64,000 nt of DNA, from positions 31,080,272 to 31,144,271 of the forward strand of contig NC_026659.2 in assembly GCF_000004075.3 (NCBI RefSeq). The letters run 5' to 3'. This stretch comes from Cucumis sativus. Its lineage: Eukaryota; Streptophyta; Magnoliopsida; Cucurbitales; Cucurbitaceae. The notes below the pieces were generated by a model. The model saw only the letters and a program-made list of their open reading frames with translations. It was not told where the DNA came from and did no database searches. Of this stretch, positions 11,681 to 23,719 are shown piece by piece; position 1 is the stretch's first letter, and every line of letters begins with the position of its first letter. Made by a program: the position numbers and the translations under genes.

Positions 11681-14600
11681 CAAAATATAACCTCCATTTA
11701 AATTTCGATTAAAATTTGACATCGAGAATTTTTATTATTTTTTAAAACAGTGGAACACAAATGAAAACAAATACTATTTAATTTTTTATACTTTTCATTT
11801 TTCCTATATAATAATAATAAATAGGAGTTTTTTTTTTTAAATAGAAAAATTAACCAACTATTTATTAAATACTTTAGTAAAAAAAGTTCTATTTTTGACA
11901 AATTTTTCTAAATATAATATTTTTTTAAAAAAATAATTTCTAACTATCTGAAAAGCATAAGATGCCTTCTTGTGAGTTCGATTATTGTTCAAACAATATA
12001 TCTTTATAATATTTCAACCCCACATAATATGATAATATATATATATATTTGCCTATAAATCAATGTTTGTGATAAAATGTTGAAATCCGCAATAAAAGGA
12101 TTATACTATATATTATATTACAAGTGATTTTCATATTTGACTAATACAAGTATAGTACAAATACACAATAGAAAATTATGTCACGTTACATAATTTATGA
12201 GTTAAATTATTAAAAAATGTAAATTTTCAAAAGATTGATTATTGATTGAGATTACCAACTAAAATGAGCTTACTTCAATAATTAAAAAGACTTTCATTTT
12301 ATAAGCGGAAAATTTATTCGATTTTTGCATGTTAAAATCATTACTTTGTCATGCTAAAAAATTATTTCTTTAAAATATATTCTCAATATAATTTAAACTC
12401 AATCGTAAACATCCATAGCACCTTCATCTCTTAACCTAGGTATGCAAATTGGGTTGTGTCTGTTCTTACTAATGACACGCACGAACCTTAGATAATTAAA
12501 TTTTGATCAAAACATATAACTCAACTAATAACCATTTTTCAATATAAAAGATTTGCATCCTATATTCTATAAAAGAATGTCAACCACGATATGATATATT
12601 TTAAAATAGATAACCTAAGTTGAAGCTAAAGTTTCTTTAGAAAAAAAATACTAAAATTAATTTGCAAAATACTATAAGCACACAATTCAATAAAAACACA
12701 ACAAAAAAGAGAGAGAGTTAATTTTACAATCAGATAATATTTTCAACATTAAACGAGAAATTTGAACCTCATGTGTTTTAGGTTAATTATAAACATAATT
12801 AAAAGAAAATGAAGTATCTCTATTATTGTTAATAATTTATTACATGATCGTGATCAAGAAAAGAAAGCTTGATTATCGTTTAACTTAAACTTACCTTAAT
12901 TTCTATATTTGTATTTAAAAATATAAAAACTTCTATAATTCACATATAAAAATAGAATATGAAGAATATATATAGGAATAGTTGTTTTCACGTTATCTTA
13001 AATGAACATTAAATATGAGTTAGATAATCTCTATAAATACATATTAAATTATAGTTTTTTAAACATTAGGTACCTATAAATGCTTGTAAAAACTAAGCCA
13101 TAGTTTTAGTAATTGTAAATAGAATGTTACAAACCAAATTTAAATTAAAGTAAATACAAAATTTAAGTCTGTTCTAACTTAATTTTTTTTTAAAAAATCA
13201 ATCATTTTTATTCAAATTCTTTATACATGTAAATTTATTTGGTTGGTTATACCAAAAGTGCGTTATCAAATTACTATGAAGATCAACTATACTACTTTAT
13301 AAATTAATAATTTAAAACTCTTAACGTAAAACATGATCGTCTAGGCCTAGGGTATGGTCGTTGCTAGAGTTAATAGTTGAAGTTGGTTGACGAAAGATAG
13401 ATGCTGTTCGTGATATAAATCAAAGTATTTTCGTACAATACTATAATAGATAAAGTGATGAAAGTTTGTTAATCAAATAGCAGATTATGATAGAATAATT
13501 TAGTGAAAGGGAAAGAAAGTGAAAGGATATTTGTGATGGAAGTGAGAGTATATTTGTTTTGGTGTTTGAAATAGAGAGTAAAGGGATGGATATTATAAAG
13601 GTAGGAGAAGAAAGAAAAAAGGGTAGAGTGGATATGTGTGGATTGGGCAAAGATATAAAGGACCAAGGAGGGTCAATAATTGGACTATTATTATTATTAT
13701 AATGCAATTAAGTAGGGCTTGCCTTTTTTTTCCCCAATAGCTACTCATGACTTTGAGCTTTTAAAGTCATGGATATATCAATAGTGAACTAAGCCCCTTT
13801 TGCTACCTCAAAGGAAAACCATACTTTGTCCTAACTTTTAGTAGATTCTTTCCCTCTTTTGCCATTCCCTTTTTCCTTCCTATTTATTAAAAAATATAAA
13901 TGCCATCTACATACCTAGGTATATGTGTACGTAGGCAAAGAGGTTCATATTTGAAAGTTTTTAACGATCAATGCTACAAGATTAGTTTGTTGTAAGTATT
14001 GATTACTTTGTAGGTTCTTAAATGTAGCAAACGTAATTGATAACAAAAGCTAGCATTTGTACGATCAATCAAATGATTCTTACATAGACCAAGAAATATA
14101 GAAAGAGATTAATTACGCTTAAAGATGAATATTCCACAAGCTTAATTTGAAAGGTAATATTGACTAGCTAAAAGTTGCGCTTTACATTTAAAAGATAAAT
14201 AAAATTCAAAACAACACATGCATAATATGATTGTGTAGTGTCCAACTCTAACAAACGTGGAAAGTGATCTTAAACTATGACGCATACAAAAAGTGGCTAT
14301 AGAACTTCGTCCCTAGGTTGTATTATTTATCCCTAGGCGTGGTTTGGCTACATAGGGATCATTCGTCCTGACCTCTTTGCTTAAAGTCCATATAGTTTGC
14401 AATTCTAGCTAGCTTAACTCTCTATCCAATTGCATATTCATATACCCATATAGCTTATTTCGCTATTTTTCATGAACCTCCCTAAAGCTTGTTCTCGTGT
14501 CTACAACTTTTGTGCTTTTTCTATTACTAGGCCTATCTACTTCAAAGTTTACATTATTGCCAACAAAAAAAAAGTTAGCAAAGTAAAGATATACATGACA

Positions 14601-15823
14601 CGATATATACTTTGAGAGGGTGGGATAAATGAGTGGCTAAGACGTTAGTTTTAGCTTGTAGTGCGAACCACGATCATCGAGGCAACCTTTATTATGTGAT
14701 TCTTCACTTAAAAAGGGAGAGGAAAATAAATTGTGATAAAGAAGAAAAAGTAGAGCAAATAATTTTGGTACATAAAAGTCTTTTTAAATGAAATGAAAAT
14801 TTTTATATTATTAATTTAGATATGATTAATTACATTAAAAATCTAGTTATAAGAAATATAAACTCAACCCATATAGTATATATACCACACATCATTATTC
14901 CAAACCAACAGCACATCAAAAAAAAAAAAAAAAATGTTTGGGTTGAATTAAAAGAGAAGATGGTGTCTCGTATTGGCCAACCAAAAGTTTCAAAAAATTT
15001 ACTTTTTTCTATTTTCTAAAATTTGAAGAATACAAATATATTTGATTGTTGTGAAAGAGATTAATTATTTAACCTTTTAAATTAATTTAAACAATTACAT
15101 GGTGCGACTTTAAATTAAAAACTTAATTTTAAAAGAAAAATACATTCGTAAAAATTCGGAGAATAAAAAGTTACATTTAGACGTTTTGAAAAATAATTTA
15201 TATAACGACGACAATTCCAACAATTTAAAATAATATAAGAATTACTTTATAAACCTTCTAAAGTCGTCATTCTTAAAAAATTGAAGATATATCCACTAAA
15301 AGTTACATTATGAAATCTTCGCGATCAAATGTACGTCTTTTGAATTAAATACTTCAAAACGAAAAAAAAGTCTATTTTAAAAACTCAAAAGAACAAAAAC
15401 ACGCAATTATTATTTAAAGTAAAAAACCAAGAAACTAATTTTGTCAAGAAATTTATTACTTAAAGAATAATTACAAAGTATTGATAGATATAATATACTG
15501 CAACATATGAAGTTTATCTGTGAGAGTTTAATCACCGATAAAATTTGTTCTATTTGTTATTATTGTTCACTAAATACCGTTACTTAAAATTGAGATTAGT
15601 TATTATTGATTATGGAGAAAGGGAAATGAGAGTATAGAGAAATAATTAGGGTCATATTTATAGAAAAGAAATAGAGGGAAGAGAGAGATGGCCAAGACCA
15701 CGTTTGGTTGTCTCCATGAGTGGGTAGCATTCCACACATGGCCATTGCTTAACCATTTTTCCCCCACTTCTTCTTGTTACCTTCAAAAGAAAGAAAAAAC
15801 AAACAACGAAAGTAAAAAAAGAC
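11681..15823. other. gene-free AT-rich stretch
   Basis: About 4 kb without a supportable gene. It includes a 9-bp-arm hairpin at 13746-13771 and purine- or pyrimidine-rich stretches near 13450-13680 that resemble leader DNA, but no coding exon follows them. Confidence 0.45.
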
Positions 15824-15980
15824 GATTATTTGCAAAATATAACGAAATTCCAGGTTATCACTATAATAAACTTTTTGTTAGCAAATATCGATAGACAACG
15901 ATAGAAGTCTATCAGTATCTGTCAAAGAATCTGAACATTCACTATGTTTTGTAAATGTTTTTCAATAATTTAAAAAAGAA
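15824..15980. repeat. GATAGA-type dispersed repeat, copy C (degraded)
   Basis: Recognisable by gatagacaacgatagaagtc and tatcagtatctgtcaaagaatc in the core and a tttgtaaatgtttttcaat right arm; more diverged than copies B, E and F. Confidence 0.5.
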
Positions 15981-18630
15981 AAATCATTTCCTTTTACGTA
16001 AAAGTTCTGCGAATCCTTGCCCTTTGATGTTATTCTTTCTTTCTTTTCCCTTTCACTCAAACTTCTTTCTTTATAATGCATGAATCTTTCTCTACGTGGG
16101 TTCCTTATTCTATTCTATGCATCAAACCTCTACTCTCTTTTTAGAAAATATGTTAAAGGTAGAATAAAGTTTCCACTTTTAATATAAATGGGTCTCCTCT
16201 TTCTAACGACAAACTTTTCTAATTTTATCAACGTAACCAAATTATTGAAGTGACGTTTGATTTTAGAGATGAATTATTTGTTATATTTCCACATTAAATA
16301 TGTTGAGTTTAAATTCCAAAGTAGATCATTGTTTTGTTAACAAAGATCCACTGTTTTGAAAGTAAAAATTCCAGTGCAATTTCAGTACGAAATTGTTAAT
16401 CGTTTGTTGCACTCTTCGAGGTTAATAGTAATCCAAGCTAACTCTAGTTGGTTAAAACAAAAACAGATAGAATAGAAAAATAGATGAGGAAAATGATGAA
16501 CCAAATTTGGAAACACCATCCACACTTTAGTTGATGTATATATATAGTTATTATTGTGAGCCAAACAATGTGATCCACTCTAGAAAATGGTGGTGTTTTG
16601 TGGTTTTGGTGATTAAAAGTTGAAGATTTACCCATTTTTGGACAATTTAGGGGGAGACATGAAGATGGTGTAAGAAAGTTTTGAAGGAGTTAATTATAAA
16701 CTTTTTATAAAAGTGAAATGCAAGTGAAGGGGTGTGTAGGTGTTAGGAGTAAATGGAAAATCATCATGGAGTGGATTCCCATTCATTGGACAAACTAGGC
16801 AAGACACATCAAGATGAATAATGTAAGAAAGTTTTTGAAAGAGTGGAATGCAAATGAATAGATATAGATGTCAGGACCAAATATAGATATTTGCATCGTG
16901 GATGAATCCAACGACTATCTTGGAAGTAAAAATAGTGTAACTTTAATGTTAAATCGTAAGAAAAATGTTGTTTCTTGAAAAATAGAATAACAGGATGTGA
17001 CAAAGAAGAATGTAAATTTATATATTTTCTCAAAGTATCGATTTTTTAATAGAAAGAGATAAATGATTCTTTGGATACTTGAACTTGGCCCGTCCTAACT
17101 TGACGGACGACAACACTCGTGGGAAAGGTTTCTATATCCTTTTTTAAATTGACATGCAAGTGTTTGTATACGAACAACTTTATCAACTTAAAATCTTTAG
17201 TGTGGGTGTGGTGATTCATGCCATTAAATGCATGATTTTATAAGCTCTAGCAATTTGTAAACTTTTATTATGGAAAAGGGATTCGTGCATGAGTTTGCTT
17301 CTGATTTTAGCTATAATCGGTTGAGATGAGCTCATTAGGGATAATTATGCTTAGATATGCTCTAACTCACTTATACTTTTATCATTCGTACCTATTGGGT
17401 CGATTAGATGTGAGACAAACATTTTTATTTTTTTCCATAAAAAAATACTTGTTATACGAGTCAAAACACCAAATCACTCCCAACCATGGCTATATAATTT
17501 TGTAGTTTTTAATCTTGATAGAGGTATTATATGACCAACATGAGCTCAACTCAACATATGTATCTTCCTGAAGACAAATGGTACGGTCTTAAGTTCAAAT
17601 CATCTCACCCTAAATTGTACTTAATAAGACATTTTTTTTTAAAAAAAAAAGTAGCATATAAATACCTATAGAAAACCAAATAAATTTAGTCTTTTATATT
17701 ATTTTTCTTTTGTATATATTTCCAATATAAGCTATATTAAAATAATATTTGAATGGTTTAAGTTCAAGTTTGCTCCTTCAATTTTAACAATAAACTAATT
17801 TCATTAAAACTTTGTATTATATTTAACCCTCCTTCCCTACCCTACGAAATTTTCTATATTACATTGATCAATAAACTTTTGCATCTAGGTCGAGGTTAGC
17901 AAAGGGTCCAATGAACTACTAGGTTCAAATCAGTTTTAATTCGGGAAGGTGTGATATTTAATCTTTTAATCTTTTAATCTTTAATCATTTATTCGAAGAT
18001 AATATATAGAACATTTTATCGTTATGATATGGTTTTGTGAAATCAAAGAGATAGATTGTTGTCGATTTTTGTAAAAAAAGAATGCCGTAGTACAACGACA
18101 ACATAAGGCTTTTGAGAATTCGTAACAAATGAAAGTTTAGATGAAAAAAAAAGAATGGATATTTTACCATTATTCCAACGTTTTGAAATGCTTAGGTTTT
18201 TACAAACACTTAATCTATAGTTAAATTGATAAAATCTTTGTACAACTCACCAATGACTAAATTTCTAAAAAATTGGTAAATTTTAACTACCCTTATTGAA
18301 AAATAAGTTTTCTTTTTTGTTAGATAGTAAATAAGAACAATATTTATTATTGATGTTGATGAAAATATAATGGCCTTGATTATAAGAAAATTTCAATGAA
18401 AATATCGATTTGGATTGATATTTATAAAAAAGTTATAAAAATAAAAAATTTAGAAAAATAAATTTAATTAGTAAATAAACGTTTTATTATTTTCAAATAA
18501 GTAAATATGTCTGTTATTTATATTATATTCATATTGTCGACAAATTTTGATGTTTATAATTTTTTTTAAAACAAAAAATAGCAAGATCAATAGTTTTAAT
18601 CTCAAATTTTAACTACCATTATGAAAATAT
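15981..18630. other. gene-free stretch around the 148-bp duplication
   Basis: No exon, RNA gene or intact transposon seen outside the tandem duplication. Confidence 0.4.
16641..16930. repeat. diverged 148-bp tandem duplication
   Basis: Two head-to-tail units begin at 16641 (gacaatttagggggagacat) and 16789 (gacaaactaggcaagacaca). Both continue with ...atgtaagaaagttttgaa/ttgaaagag, a gaaatgcaa/gaatgcaaatg word, ...tgtcagga/tgttaggag and ...tggagtggat/gtggatgaat in the same order. Confidence 0.65.
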
Positions 18631-18807
18631 AGGAAAATTGTCAACAATAACAAATTTAACAAAATATTTAAAATTTTATCAATAATAGATATTAATAGCC
18701 TCTGCTTCTATCAGTGACATCGATGACCAATGATAAAAGTCTATCCAAAATTTTGATATAACTGATAAATATTTTAATTTATTTTGAAATTTTAAAAAAT
18801 GTCCAAA
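18631..18807. repeat. GATAGA-type dispersed repeat, copy D
   Basis: Left arm aggaaaattgtcaacaataa..., core with tctatcagtgacatcgat and aaaagtctatcc, right arm aaaattttgatataac ... attttaatttatttt. Central part shortened relative to copies B and F. Confidence 0.55.
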
Positions 18808-19224
18808 AATATATATTATTATTCTTATTATTTGTGTTAGATATAGTAAATAAGAATATTGGATCTACCAAAGCCATAAATATTATCAAATTTCATTTCT
18901 CTAAAACTAAAGATTATGAAAAGATATATTTGTAAAGTTTGAGGGAATTTTAAAATTGAAAATACTTTAGCGCAAAGAACAAAGTCGACGGTCCATTTTC
19001 ACAAATAAAAAAAAGAAGAAGAAGGAGAAGAAACGGTCCAATCCAAATGGTAGAGTGGGCCCAGTTTTCCAAAAAATAGGTAAAATAATTGAGGATTAAT
19101 GGCCCATATATCCCTCTTTTTTCAAAACTACCCCATTTTCCCGCCCACTTTTGTTCCCCTTTACTATTCCTCTCATTTTCAAATTTAAATTAAACAAATA
19201 AGAATTTATCGTTTAAAAATATTT

Positions 19225-19490
19225 ACAAAATGAACGGCGGATCCAAAAATTATAGGTAGGGACACTATATAAAAAAATAGATGTAGTAGACGAGATTTAA
19301 ATTCAGAACTCTTGAGTTTTAAAGAAACATAACCACTATACTAGAGATAAAATTTAGCAACAATAGAACATTATTTAATATGTATTATATGTATTGTAAT
19401 TTAATATTTCAAAACTGATATTAAAATATAAAAAATCGAAAAGGTAAGGGACACATGCCCTTGATCCGTTTTAGTAAATCCGTCGGTGTA
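19225..19490. mobile_element. possible small non-autonomous DNA transposon relic
   Basis: The left side reads acggcggatccaaaaatta and the right side, reverse-complemented, cgacggatttactaaaacg, so the ends are loosely inverted. The inside carries a 'gaactcttgagtttt... accactatacta' segment like that of small plant elements that start with GGCGGATCCA. Degenerate; class not assigned. Confidence 0.35.
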
Positions 19491-20459
19491 CAAAATACGA
19501 TAAAATATAGACTTTTGTTAGTGTCTATTTTTTTCTTATTTAAATTATTGATATGAAATTTTGTTATGTATAGTAAATAGTCCGTTCATTTTTTTTTTGT
19601 TATAATTAATTTATTCTTTTAGTCAATTATAAAAGTTAGAAATATTGAATTTATGACGTTTAGAAATGGAATTATTATTTTGTCTTAAAAGTTTACTTAT
19701 GAATATTTGTCATTAAGCTTTTGTACTGAAAACAAAGTATGCAAAGTCAAATTTGTAATTACTTTTAAACAAAGTGCAATGCATTTTGTAAAACTTGATG
19801 GATAAAATAATCCTCCACTTTTATAATTATAATTATGTTGAACAAAAGTATAATTGTCTAAGATTGAATGTTTAATTATTTATTTTTAAATGTCTATTTA
19901 TTGGACTCGTCATAATAATAAAAACTCATGGTCTCTAAAGATCGAGGTTATGTCAAAATAACTTAGTTAATCTCACTTTAACTATAAAAGTAACCATCTA
20001 ATCTTTGAAAAACTAATTTATATTCGTTTAACAACAATTTGACCATAAAAGTAATAGTCTAAACTTTAAAAATCTAATTTGTATTAGTTAATTAAACTCT
20101 AACCTCAAAGTTGATGGTAATCTTTTATGTTAATTGAATTGCAAAAAATCATTCATAAAGTACAATGTTAATTGCAGTTATATATCTTCAAACTTTAAAT
20201 CGTAAGAATCGAGCTCTCAAACTTATACAAATGTTAAAATTGTAAGAATTATAATGATTCTATAAATTTAAAAGTTTAATTTTTTAAATTAAAAAGTTGA
20301 ATGTGTAATTGAAACTACCATCATACTTTAGAAGTAGTTTGTGAAATTTGTCTAATTTATAATTTTGATGGACACGATAGACCAAAAAACCGAGCCAACC
20401 AACCAAAAACAAGTAATCATAAGATGGTTGATCAAAGATAAGAAGAGGTTCGATTTACA

Positions 20460-20600
20460 AAAATCCAATATGTTAGAACAACAACCGTGTATATTTCTAC
20501 AATGGTATGATATTGTTCACTTTGAGTATACACCCTTATGGTTTCCTTATCTAACCAATGTGAGACTTTAGTCAGATTCACACAAACCAACAACACATTT
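20460..20600. mobile_element. dispersed plant repeat remnant ('accaatgtgagac' type)
   Basis: The order gtatgatattgttcactttg, ...cttatggtttcc..., ctaaccaatgtgagacttta matches, with an internal deletion, a very common dispersed plant repeat I know by its words 'gatattgtccactttg' and 'ccaatgtgggac'. No coding content. Confidence 0.5.
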
Positions 20601-20829
20601 AAAAAAAAATGTTGAAGTTGAGCTTGACTTTTTTATCGGAAAGACCGACCCAAACCGACCGATGTTCGGACTAAATTTAACAAAGAGTAGAATAGAGGTG
20701 AGAATATGAAGAGAGGGAAAAGGGCGGCAAGATAAGAAGAAGGCAGAATTTGAAAAATGGAATCTTAGTAGTTATCGTTATTTCCATCATTTTGATTATT
20801 AAAAGTGTCATTTAGTTCTCTGTCTTTAC

Positions 20830-21699
20830 TGTTTCTTACTCTTTCAAAAACTTTTCTCATTGTCCTCTCTACGTTTCTTCCCTCTCAATCTGCCCCCACT
20901 CTCTTCCAATCAATCACTCTCCCTTTTCAATCTTTCTCTCTTCCGATTCATCTCCAGATCTCTCTCAACCTCCTCCATCCACGTCCAACTTCATCAGGTA
21001 CTCCATCCTCTCATTTCCCTTTTTCCATTTTCTTCTAACGATTTGCTCGTTTCTATGTGTTGTTTTGGTTTTGAGATGTGTAGATTTCCTTGATGAAATT
21101 CATTTCTGGTTGTGGTTTTGTTGATGTGCTTTATTTTTTGTAATTTCTTCCAAGGATTGGTTGAGGTTCGCCTTCTGTGTTGTTTTTGGAGTTAATGGTT
21201 TTGTAATTGTTTTAAGCTGCGAAAGTTTTTTTTTATTTGGATCTTCTTGATGGAATTCATTTCAGATGTATGATCTTGTTGATGGGTCTACTTATTTGAT
21301 TCTACTGTCTTCTCTACTTTATAATTTGTTTCCGAGGATTGATTCGCCTTGTGCGTTATTTTCGAGTAGATACTTCGATGATTGTTTTAAGTTGTGGAGA
21401 TTGTTTTTAGTTTTGTTATTCTTGATGAAATTCATTTCAGACGTGTGATTTTGTTGATGTGCTTTCTTCTTTATACTTTGCTTCAAGGATTGGTTTGCCT
21501 CGTGTGTTGGTTTTGACTAAATGCTTCGATGTCTGCTTTAAGCTGCGAAGTTTTCTTTTGGTTTAGATCTTCTTGTCGAAACTCATTTCATATGTGTGGT
21601 AGTAGTACCTCTGAATTTCTAGCTGTATTGATTAGTTTGTACTATACATCTAGAAAGAAATCGTTGGAGCAGATTTTTGGATCGGTGCTCGTGTTCGTA
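20830..21699 (+). other. 5' leader and leader intron of the NETWORKED-like gene
   Basis: A CT-rich stretch at about 20830-20997 looks like an untranslated first exon and ends in a good donor (cag|gtactcc, donor GT at 20998-20999). The region between this and the ATG at 21700 is T-rich, intron-like and built from four diverged repeats. Transcript limits are inferred. Confidence 0.45.
21091..21600. repeat. four-unit diverged tandem repeat in leader intron
   Basis: The word tgatgaaattcatttc recurs at 21091, 21248 (tgatggaattcatttc), 21423 and 21574 (tgtcgaaactcatttc), i.e. every 157, 175 and 151 bases. Between them tttgttgatgtgctt, ...aggattggttt/gaggattgattcg... and tttaagctgcgaag recur in the same order, so whole units were duplicated. 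Confidence 0.7.
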
Positions 21700-23719
21700 A
21701 TGGAAAGTCCGGAATTGAAGAAGCTGAAACCATTTTGGGATGAGGCTGGGATTCAGAACAGATCTAAATGGCTTTCAAATAGTCTTGAAGGTAAGTAATA
21801 TTTATGATCGAGTTTACTGATTCCTTGTTCAACCCTAACGTAATAACTAAGAAGTTAGGTCACGCATAACTTACCAAAATTATGAAATTCGAGAAATTCG
21901 ATTGGATGATTCATTCCCAGTCTCTAAAGGATTAATGATCCGCCTAAAAATCAAATGAATTCTAACATTCTGTTTTTGTCAAAGTGCACTACTTTTTATT
22001 TATGCACTATCGATCATGCCTATTATAAAAGGTCAATCAAACATATAGATTACATGGTTCATTAAGATATACATTTTCAATACATTCTTAGCATTTCCCA
22101 ATCCTCATTTTTATCACACTTGATACTTTTTTGATAAGCAGAGGTAAATTTTTATGTGTTTTCGGATGGGTCGTCAATCATTTAAGGGTTGAGGACGTAA
22201 AAATCTCTATGAAATTAATCAGAAAGCCTTTTCTCATACAGATATGAATCGGAGTGTTGAGCAGATGCTGAAGACGATCAAAGAAAATAGTGATAGTTTC
22301 CCCGAGAGTGTTGATATGGATTCACAAGTTGAGGAGTTCTCCCGGTTGTATCAATCATTGGTTGAAAATGTGTTATCACCGGAGCTACAATTGCAGGTGC
22401 CTGTTTATTCTGATTGTGGATCTCCTCAAGGCACACCGGAGTTAAGTTCCGATCAAAAACAGGGTTTCAATTTGTCGAGCAATAGAGGTTTGGATATCTC
22501 TTTTGATTCAGGTGGTGGCAGCTCCAGTCTTTCTCTCAAGGATGGAACTGAATCTTCTTCTTCTTCTTCTTCATCGGACTCTGAATCAGAATCTTTCAAC
22601 TCATCTGTCGACAATAACTATGTGGTTTCACGTGCTGAAAGAGATGGACAAGGTCTGAAGAAAAAACTTCTTGCAATTGAATCTGAGCTTCCAAACATTA
22701 AAGGGGGATTTTGGGTTGGTGAGGAAGTTAAGGTAAATTATGATGAATTGCATGACAAAATCGCTAAGATCGAGGAAGAACTTAAAGTTTCAAATGCAAA
22801 GCTTCAATCATCTGAAAATGAGGTAACAAGATTAAAGAGTGAGGTTGAGAAGAATGAAACAGCAATTTTGCTATCAGAAGGATTGCAAGCCCAACTTGAA
22901 TCAGTTGAAAAAGACAAGCAAGTAATGGAAACTGAACTTCAAGTGAAAAAGAAGAAAATCGAGCAATTGGAAACTCGGATTTCACAATCTGATTCAAAGA
23001 TTGAAAGATTGATTAAAGATTTAGAAATCAGCAAAGAAATGCTCAAAAGTTCAAACGACAAGATCACAAGGCTTACACATGAACTGGAGAACACAAAATC
23101 TGACCACCATATACAAATCAAGGAATTAGAAACTGCTTTCCAAGTTTCACAAGAACGATTTCATGCTGAGAAAGAACAAATGGAGACTGACATTCTCAGA
23201 CAAGTTGAAGCTGAGAAAACAGAAACAAAAGCTCTCCACAACTCTCAATTGACAATGTATCAAGGAGAGATTAGTCAGTTGAAGGAAGAACTTTCCGTAA
23301 GAAGCGAAAGTTTAGCTGATTTGAATAGGAATCACGACGAGCTAAAACTAAAGTATGATATGGTAATGGCTGAGAAAGATGAGGCGAGCGCCGTGGTTCT
23401 TTCACTTTTAGCTGATAAAGAATCGAGAGAATCTCATGTCAATGAATTGAAGGGTCAATTGAAGCATTTACAAGTAGACAAGAGGAGGTTGATTGAAGGA
23501 TCTGAAAGGCAGAACAAAGAAATTGATGATTTGAAATTGAGACTCTCAGAGTTGGGAGAAGAAGTGAAAATGCAAAAGACTATGATAGAGGATGGGGCAG
23601 AAGGGAAAAGAGAAGCCATAAGGCAGCTCTGTTTCTCGTTGGAGCACTACAGGAATGGCTATCAAGAGCTTCGTGAAGCATTCATTGCGCACAAACCACG
23701 TCCGGTACTCTCTGCATAG
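21700..23719 (+). CDS. NETWORKED-like NAB/KIP1 actin-binding coiled-coil protein
   Basis: Plant-specific actin-linked protein of the NET/KIP1 superfamily; family members tie actin filaments to membranes. Exons 21700-21790 and 22242-23719 join in frame (…NSLE|D|MNRS…), giving 522 residues. Residues 1-70 are a NAB domain: KPFWDEAG, NRSKWLSNSLEDMNRSVEQ, SQVEEFSRLYQSL. A Ser/Asp/Glu-rich linker (a run of eight Ser then DSESES) follows, and from about residue 140 an almost uninterrupted coiled coil. Near the C-terminus the NET signature REAIRQLCFSLEHYR is intact. The NAB domain lacks the usual block RAEMYYKKRPEL between the SF and VEEF segments and the normal WWW start, so actin binding may be altered. 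Start chosen because this ATG begins MESPELKKL, the typical opening of the family; the upstream in-frame DNA is leader repeat. Assignment to the NET3 or NET4 subgroup is uncertain. Confidence 0.85.

Noticed and set aside
13441..13707. Two overlapping minus-strand open frames rich in Ser, Leu and Ile
   Set aside because: Low-complexity translation of purine-rich DNA; no domain, no splice context.
13746..13771. Hairpin with 9-bp arms as a possible miRNA precursor
   Set aside because: Far too short for a plant pre-miRNA and matches no conserved miRNA I know.
15688..15894. 68-residue open frame behind a TATA-like tatttatag
   Set aside because: Second half runs into the dispersed repeat, composition is random-like, no domain.
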